This document shows, one piece after another, positions 59,055 to 64,000 of a stretch of DNA of 64,000 nt (position 1 is the stretch's first letter; each line of letters begins with the position of its first letter). Under the pieces are notes generated by a model. That model ran no database searches and was not told the origin of the DNA. It saw only the letters and a list, made by a program, of their open reading frames with translations. The position numbers and the translations under genes were made by a program. This DNA is from Bhargavaea massiliensis (GTDB lineage: Bacteria > Bacillota > Bacilli > Bacillales_A > Planococcaceae), in NCBI RefSeq assembly GCF_018390575.1, contig NZ_JAHBCJ010000001.1:62001-126000 (forward strand), given 5' to 3'.

Positions 59055-60639
59055 AGGGATCATCAGCAATATGCTGACTAAACAAAATGAACTCGCAAGA
59101 AATGCTATTGAAGAAATCCAAAAAGCTTATAAGGAAGACTCTCGCCCCTGGATTGTGGGTTACAGTGGAGGAAAAGATTCCACGGTTGTTGTCCAATTAA
59201 TTTTTGATGCTTTATGCGACTTACCGAAAAATGAGCTGCACAAAAAGGTATATGTCATCTCTTCGGATACTTTGGTTGAAACTCCTTTAATTATCAATTC
59301 TATTAATCAAACCCTAAGACGAATTCAAGATGAAGCACTAAAACGCGGATTGCCCTTGGAGACTCACAAAGTTAAACCAAAGATCGATCAATCCTTTTGG
59401 GTGAACATTATTGGACGTGGTTATCCAAGTCCAAATCAGCAATTCCGATGGTGTACAGATAGGTTAAAGATCGACCCTGCAAACCAATTCGTTCTTGATA
59501 AAGTTTCTGATTTCGGAGAAGTCATTATGATTCTAGGTGTCCGCGAAGATGAAAGTGTTAGTAGGGGCAATACGATTCGTTCACACACGATCTCTGGTAA
59601 ACTTTTCATGAAACATACCACTCTTGCTAATGCCTACGTTTACGCTCCTATTCGCTATTTTAGCGTTGATGATGTCTGGGATTACTTATTGAACTACCCT
59701 TCCCCTTGGGGCGATGATAATTATGAACTATATAGTTTATACCAAGACTCTAATAGCGGTGAATGTCCGTTAGTAATTGATAAAGCCACTAAAGACCAGG
59801 CAGGATCTTGCGGGAACAGCCGCTTCGGTTGCTGGGTCTGCACTGTAGTAAACGAAGACAAAGCGCTGAACGGATTTATTCAAAATGGCCACGATTGGCT
59901 GAAGCCATTGCTTGATTTTAGAAATTGGCTAACAGGTATTCGAGACGACCGTACGAGACGAATGAAATATCGAATGCATGGCCAAGTATACTTTAATGAA
60001 GTAAAGGTTGAAGAAATCGATGGGACTGATTATGTAGTCGTTCCTAAAAAAGGTAGTCGAAGAAAAGATCTAATTAAACTTGAAGAATACTCAATTATTA
60101 AACGCACGGAGTTAAATTCTTATCTTAACGCAAATAATATTGACTTAAGTGCTGCGGGTGATCACAAGCTTCTCGTTACTTATAAAGAAGAAGGGTTAGA
60201 CGGTGAAGAGCTGACTAAGTATGCTCAGTTAGGCTTAGGTCCTTACACATTCGAAGCCAGAAAAGAAATACTCAATAATCTCCTTAAAGTTCAAAAAGAA
60301 GTTCAACATCCTGATGACCCTCATTTTGAATTAATCAAGAAAGAGGAATTAATTGAGATACGGAAAATCTGGTTAAAAAATGGCGACTGGGAAGACTCTC
60401 TACCATCCATTTATTCTGAAGTTATGGGCTATGAAGAAGATTGGGATGTCGTTGAGAAGCCAATATTTGAAAAGGATCAGATCTCTGATCTTGAGTTGCT
60501 GTGTGATGAATACAATTTAGATATCAATGTAATCAAGCAGTTAGTCTCTATTGAAAAGGCATACTCCGGATTAAAGGTAAGGCGTGGCCTCATGGATGAA
60601 ATCAGAAAAACTCTCACGCAAGATTACTTGCATCTTTAA
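59047..60639 (+). CDS. dndC: DndC: PAPS reductase-like, iron-sulfur component of DNA phosphorothioation
   Basis: A 530-aa DndC. The PP-loop is IVGYSGGKDSTVVVQ (SGGKDS at 40-45), which activates the DNA backbone with ATP. Conserved cysteines are C136 (FRWCTDRLK), C240, C255, C262 and C265 (CGNSRFGCWVC), the expected 4Fe-4S ligands. GTG 59047 was chosen because GGAGGTG lies 6 nt upstream; the upstream extension of the frame lies inside dndB. It takes sulfur from DndA and works with DndD and DndE on DNA. Confidence 0.95.
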   Translation: MSKGIISNMLTKQNELARNAIEEIQKAYKEDSRPWIVGYSGGKDSTVVVQLIFDALCDLPKNELHKKVYVISSDTLVETPLIINSINQTLRRIQDEALKRGLPLETHKVKPKIDQSFWVNIIGRGYPSPNQQFRWCTDRLKIDPANQFVLDKVSDFGEVIMILGVREDESVSRGNTIRSHTISGKLFMKHTTLANAYVYAPIRYFSVDDVWDYLLNYPSPWGDDNYELYSLYQDSNSGECPLVIDKATKDQAGSCGNSRFGCWVCTVVNEDKALNGFIQNGHDWLKPLLDFRNWLTGIRDDRTRRMKYRMHGQVYFNEVKVEEIDGTDYVVVPKKGSRRKDLIKLEEYSIIKRTELNSYLNANNIDLSAAGDHKLLVTYKEEGLDGEELTKYAQLGLGPYTFEARKEILNNLLKVQKEVQHPDDPHFELIKKEELIEIRKIWLKNGDWEDSLPSIYSEVMGYEEDWDVVEKPIFEKDQISDLELLCDEYNLDINVIKQLVSIEKAYSGLKVRRGLMDEIRKTLTQDYLHL

Positions 60640-60648
60640 GGGGATATT

Positions 60649-62634
60649 ATGAAATTTAATACAATAGAACTCAATAATATTGGCCCGTATGCGGGCAAAA
60701 ACAAATTTGACTTTACGGGCGACTCTGCTCGTAGAGTTATCTTGATCGGCGGAAAAAACGGTGCGGGCAAGACAACACTATTAAACTCAATCAAAATTGG
60801 TTTGTTTGGTTCTTTTAGTTATGGTTATAAATCTGACAACAAAGAGTATTTTAATCGCATTATCCAAATACTCAATAACAAAGCCAAAGAATCGCGTATA
60901 ATTAAGCCCTTTAGTATTTCGGTCAGTATTACCATGAACGAGGAATATGAGATAAAGGACTATAAACTAACACGTTCATGGAAATACCGGGAAGGAAAAA
61001 TACAAGAATTTCTTATTGTAGAGGAATCAGGTCGTATATTAGGCGACGATGAAACACATAGGTTCCAATCACAATTAAAAGAATCTCTTCCCCCTCAATT
61101 ACTGGATTTTTGTTTGTTTGACGGTGAAGAAATAGCGAATATAGTTAATAACAATGAGTTATCAACTCATCTAAGCGCACTTTCTAAAGTTGTATTCAAG
61201 CTTAATCTTTTCGAAAAACTGGAAGAGGACCTTGACCTCTATTCACAACAAGCATTATCTACAAATGATAAAAATCAAAGTGAACTCCAAAATTACATAG
61301 ATCGACAGAAGAATCTGAGACAGGAACAAGCTTCTCTAACAAAGCTGTTAGAAGAAGCCCAATTAAACAAAGAAAAATTGCAAGAAGAACTTTCTCAACA
61401 CAAAAGTGATTTTGATCAAAATGGGGGCTTGGTCAAAGCAGAACGAGAACGGTTAATTCGTGAAATTAACAATCTAGAAATTGAGCGAAAGAAAATATCC
61501 GAAGAAATAAAATCTTATACTTCCAATATGCTTCCTTTACATCTCTCATTTAAATTCCTTAACGATGCACGTAAACAAATTAGAGATGAAGAAGCAATTC
61601 ATTTTGTGAATAAATTGGATAACCTTCTCGGGGAACAGGAACTTGAAGCGGTTATTTCTCAGCTCCAACTAAATCCAAGCATTGAAAACAAGAAGATTTT
61701 AAAACACTCTTTACTTTCGTCGATTAATAGAGAGAATAGCCAAAAAGTAATTCATGACGCTTCTTTCTCAGATAGCAGTATGATTGAACAGACATACCTT
61801 AAAGTTACTAGTGAATCGCCTATAACGATCAAGGAGAAGATTGAAGACAGCAATTCTAAACTACAACGTTTAAGAAATCTTAGAGAAAAGCTAAAAATCA
61901 ATGACTCCACTTCAGAATTCGAGAAGATCTTGAGTCAGATTGAGCAATTACAAAAAGAGCTTGTCTTGAATGATGAAAAGATTGAGGCTCTATCTAACAA
62001 ACTTAATCAAGTTAATGAAGAACTTGTAACAATAAACGCTTCTATAGAGAAATTAGAACACGCTATTTTTGTCGATAAGAAGACAGATACCTCTTTTAAA
62101 GAAGCTAAGAAAATCATTCAATTAAGTGAGCGCTTTAGAAAGCTACAACTTCAGAAAAAGATGCAGCAAGTTGAGCAAGAAGCTCTTAGAATGTTGAATA
62201 AACTTTTTAGAAAGAAGAACTATATTTATTCAATCTCTATTGACCCGCAAACATACGAAGTAGACTTACTCGATGCTGAAAACCGTCCGCTAAATAAAAT
62301 GACACTTTCATCTGGTGAGAAGCAAATGTTATTAATTGCTTTGATCTGGGCCGTCTTCAAGAGCTCCCAACGAGAAGTACCGTTTATTTTCGATACACTT
62401 CTAGGCAGACTGGACAAGTCTCATAAGAGAGCTTTGCTTACGGACTTTCTTCCTCATGCTGGGACGCAGTCAATTATCTTATCTACTGATTCAGAAATTG
62501 ACCAAGAGTATTTCTCAATTCTTCAACCACATTTGGCTAAAGAATATACTCTTCATTTCAATGTTGGAGACCAATCTACGAATATACTTCATGAATATCT
62601 GCCGCTACTCACTGAAGGGACTGTACGCCCATGA
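60649..62634 (+). CDS. dndD: DndD: SMC-like ATPase of DNA phosphorothioation
   Basis: A 661-aa Rad50-like ATPase: Walker A GGKNGAGKT (34-42), the LLDFCLFDGEEIANIV region, two long coiled-coil stretches (about 195-290 and 400-500), signature SSGEKQM (554-560) and Walker B FIFDTLLGRLD (about 578). ATP hydrolysis and DNA nicking have been shown for homologues. AAGGGG precedes ATG 60649, and the stop overlaps dndE by 4 nt. It is the canonical DndD, in contrast to the second copy at 46286. Confidence 0.94.
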   Translation: MKFNTIELNNIGPYAGKNKFDFTGDSARRVILIGGKNGAGKTTLLNSIKIGLFGSFSYGYKSDNKEYFNRIIQILNNKAKESRIIKPFSISVSITMNEEYEIKDYKLTRSWKYREGKIQEFLIVEESGRILGDDETHRFQSQLKESLPPQLLDFCLFDGEEIANIVNNNELSTHLSALSKVVFKLNLFEKLEEDLDLYSQQALSTNDKNQSELQNYIDRQKNLRQEQASLTKLLEEAQLNKEKLQEELSQHKSDFDQNGGLVKAERERLIREINNLEIERKKISEEIKSYTSNMLPLHLSFKFLNDARKQIRDEEAIHFVNKLDNLLGEQELEAVISQLQLNPSIENKKILKHSLLSSINRENSQKVIHDASFSDSSMIEQTYLKVTSESPITIKEKIEDSNSKLQRLRNLREKLKINDSTSEFEKILSQIEQLQKELVLNDEKIEALSNKLNQVNEELVTINASIEKLEHAIFVDKKTDTSFKEAKKIIQLSERFRKLQLQKKMQQVEQEALRMLNKLFRKKNYIYSISIDPQTYEVDLLDAENRPLNKMTLSSGEKQMLLIALIWAVFKSSQREVPFIFDTLLGRLDKSHKRALLTDFLPHAGTQSIILSTDSEIDQEYFSILQPHLAKEYTLHFNVGDQSTNILHEYLPLLTEGTVRP

Positions 62635-63023
62635 ATTTTCGTCTAAAAACATCATCTGCGACAGGCGAACGGCTTTTAACACTTCAAGCTAACACCGGCT
62701 TGACCTGGAACGTTTTAGCAAGAATTGCAGTTGCTCTTTCGCTTAATGATCCTTCTATTCCTGAAGCCGCCCCTGACCGCAATGGACTGGAAATCCATAG
62801 GAATGCTTTAACCGGAGAAATGGACTTCGTTTATAAAACGCTGATTAAACAGCACTCAAAGCGAAATGTTTCTGAAGAAGAATATTTCCCAGAACTATTT
62901 AACGCTCATATTGAACGGGGTATGGAGCTCCTAGAAAACGAATACCGGTATGCAGGGAACTTTGAGAAACTATTGTTGAATTTACTTGAGATGGGAGGCC
63001 AGCCGATTGGTCTATCTCGATAA
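62631..63023 (+). CDS. dndE: DndE: DNA-binding assembly component of phosphorothioation
   Basis: A 130-aa DndE (DUF1832): MNFRLKTSSATGERLLTLQ, TGLTWNVLARIAVALSLND and the ELFNAHIERGMELLENEY helix. The DndE fold is a helical tetramer with a lysine-rich face that binds nicked double-stranded DNA. It overlaps dndD by 4 nt at its start and dndA by 17 nt at its end, the tightest packing in the operon. Confidence 0.93.
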   Translation: MNFRLKTSSATGERLLTLQANTGLTWNVLARIAVALSLNDPSIPEAAPDRNGLEIHRNALTGEMDFVYKTLIKQHSKRNVSEEEYFPELFNAHIERGMELLENEYRYAGNFEKLLLNLLEMGGQPIGLSR

Positions 63024-64000
63024 TAGTGCTACTACAAAAATGTACGAAGAAGTTTACGAGGCAATGCTGCCATTTTTGTTAAGGGAGTATGGTAACCCCT
63101 CCAGTAAATATTATGCGCAAGCCAATACGTCAAAAAAGGCAGTAGAAGAATCCAGACTTCAACTTTCTTCACTATTAGGTACATCCACTGATGAAATTAT
63201 TTTCACTAGTGGATCGACAGAGAGTAATAATATGATTATTAAAGGTGTCGCAGATTTTTATTCAGAGAAAGGCAATCACATTATTACATCTGTCGCAGAG
63301 CATCCTTCTGTCTTAGAGACATGCGAATTTCTTGAAAGCAAAGGATATCGCGTTACGTATTTAGAGACAGATCGATATGGTAGAGTGGATCCCAAATCTG
63401 TTGAACAGGAAATATGCCAAGACACCATTCTCGTTACTATTATGTGGGGGAATAATGAGCTGGGATCCCTTAATAATATAGAGGCGATCTCAAACATTTG
63501 TCTGCAAAGTGGCACCTTTTTTCATACAGATGCAACTCAAGTAGTTGGTAAGCTAGACTTCTCTTTAGAAGACTATCCAGGAATCAGCTTTATGTCTTGC
63601 TCAGCTCATAAATTCCATGGACCTAAAGGGATTGGAGCTGTGTATATTAAAAAAGATCAATACGGGATTCCAACTCCCATTACCCCGCTTCTACATGGTG
63701 GTGGGCAAGAAAAAGAAATCCGGAGCGGAACACTAGCAGTGCATAACATTGTTGGTATGGGAAAAGCAGCCAAAGTCACTGAACAGAATTTGAAAAATAA
63801 TATTCGCCGACTGATTGAGAATGAAGAATATTTAACGGGGTTACTCAATAATAAATTTGGTGATGCAATCTCATTTAACAGTGACATTAAAGACAAAATC
63901 CCAGGCATTCTTAATGTCCAATTTAAAGGGATTAACAATGAGTTACTGCTCAAGCAGCTTGCTCCTTATGTAGCAGCATCAACCGGTTCTGCATGTAGCT
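63007..64000 (+). CDS. dndA: DndA: cysteine desulfurase (3' end outside window)
   Basis: An open frame from TTG 63007 to the window end (331 residues visible) encodes a NifS/IscS-class PLP enzyme. It shows VYLDNSATTKMYEEVYEAML, TSGSTESNNMIIKG, the PLP lysine in CSAHKFHGPKGIGAVY, and the catalytic cysteine in STGSACS (Cys330) at the last bases. It should supply persulfide sulfur to DndC. The TTG start has GGGAGG 8 nt upstream and lies inside the end of dndE. In many dnd loci dndA is first or replaced by iscS; here it is last. Confidence 0.93.
   Translation, partial: MVYLDNSATTKMYEEVYEAMLPFLLREYGNPSSKYYAQANTSKKAVEESRLQLSSLLGTSTDEIIFTSGSTESNNMIIKGVADFYSEKGNHIITSVAEHPSVLETCEFLESKGYRVTYLETDRYGRVDPKSVEQEICQDTILVTIMWGNNELGSLNNIEAISNICLQSGTFFHTDATQVVGKLDFSLEDYPGISFMSCSAHKFHGPKGIGAVYIKKDQYGIPTPITPLLHGGGQEKEIRSGTLAVHNIVGMGKAAKVTEQNLKNNIRRLIENEEYLTGLLNNKFGDAISFNSDIKDKIPGILNVQFKGINNELLLKQLAPYVAASTGSACS

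Overview
The window looks like a chromosome segment of an endospore-forming member of the Bacillales. It carries an alpha/beta-type SASP gene, a complete gerA-gerB-gerC germinant-receptor operon, two preQ1-I riboswitches, strong AAGGAGG-type ribosome binding sites and frequent GTG/TTG starts. The central 42 kb is visibly GC-rich, so a GC-rich Planococcaceae-like bacillus is a reasonable guess; only the order-level call is firm. GC statements are by eye.

Layout. (1) 1-3755, minus strand, partly AT-rich: an LXG polymorphic toxin with a C-terminal LHH nuclease, its SUKH-type immunity gene, a YezG-like antitoxin gene and two unrecognised immunity-like genes. (2) 4.2-35.1 kb, GC-rich core: transporters, proteases, a YtnJ/TcyJ-N-like sulfur-compound operon (13.5 to 8.9 kb), nitronate monooxygenase plus cupin, a PstS-like protein, paired lipoproteins, an amidohydrolase, an ACR3/SBF transporter, the queuosine genes queF and queC-VUT each behind a preQ1 riboswitch, a degenerate serine recombinase divergent from a SulP transporter, and an HxlR/DsbA-like redox pair. 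Two genes here are broken: ybjQ by a frameshift and a resA/tlpA-like gene by an amber stop. (3) 35.2-39.4 kb: sporulation and germination genes. (4) 39.6-45.9 kb: a YdhR-type monooxygenase, a large catalase with an unusual heme pocket, iadA-nhaC, and a DUF6843 membrane protein. (5) 46.1-64.0 kb, AT-rich island: a DNA phosphorothioation locus. dndB-C-D-E-A runs rightward (dndA is cut by the window end), divergent from dptF-G-H, the phosphorothioate-dependent restriction module. Convergent with dptH is an extra operon: a 62-aa protein, a second DndD-type ATPase and a second DndE-like protein.

Two results stand out. The first is the second DndD/DndE-like pair with its small partner, which is not part of the textbook dndABCDE + dptFGH set. 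The second is a family of five intergenic arrays in the GC-rich core, each built on an exact 21-nt period (conserved core of about 10-11 nt plus a variable remainder), usually next to a terminator hairpin. Two of them (30.6 and 33.0 kb) look like copies of one composite hairpin-plus-array element.
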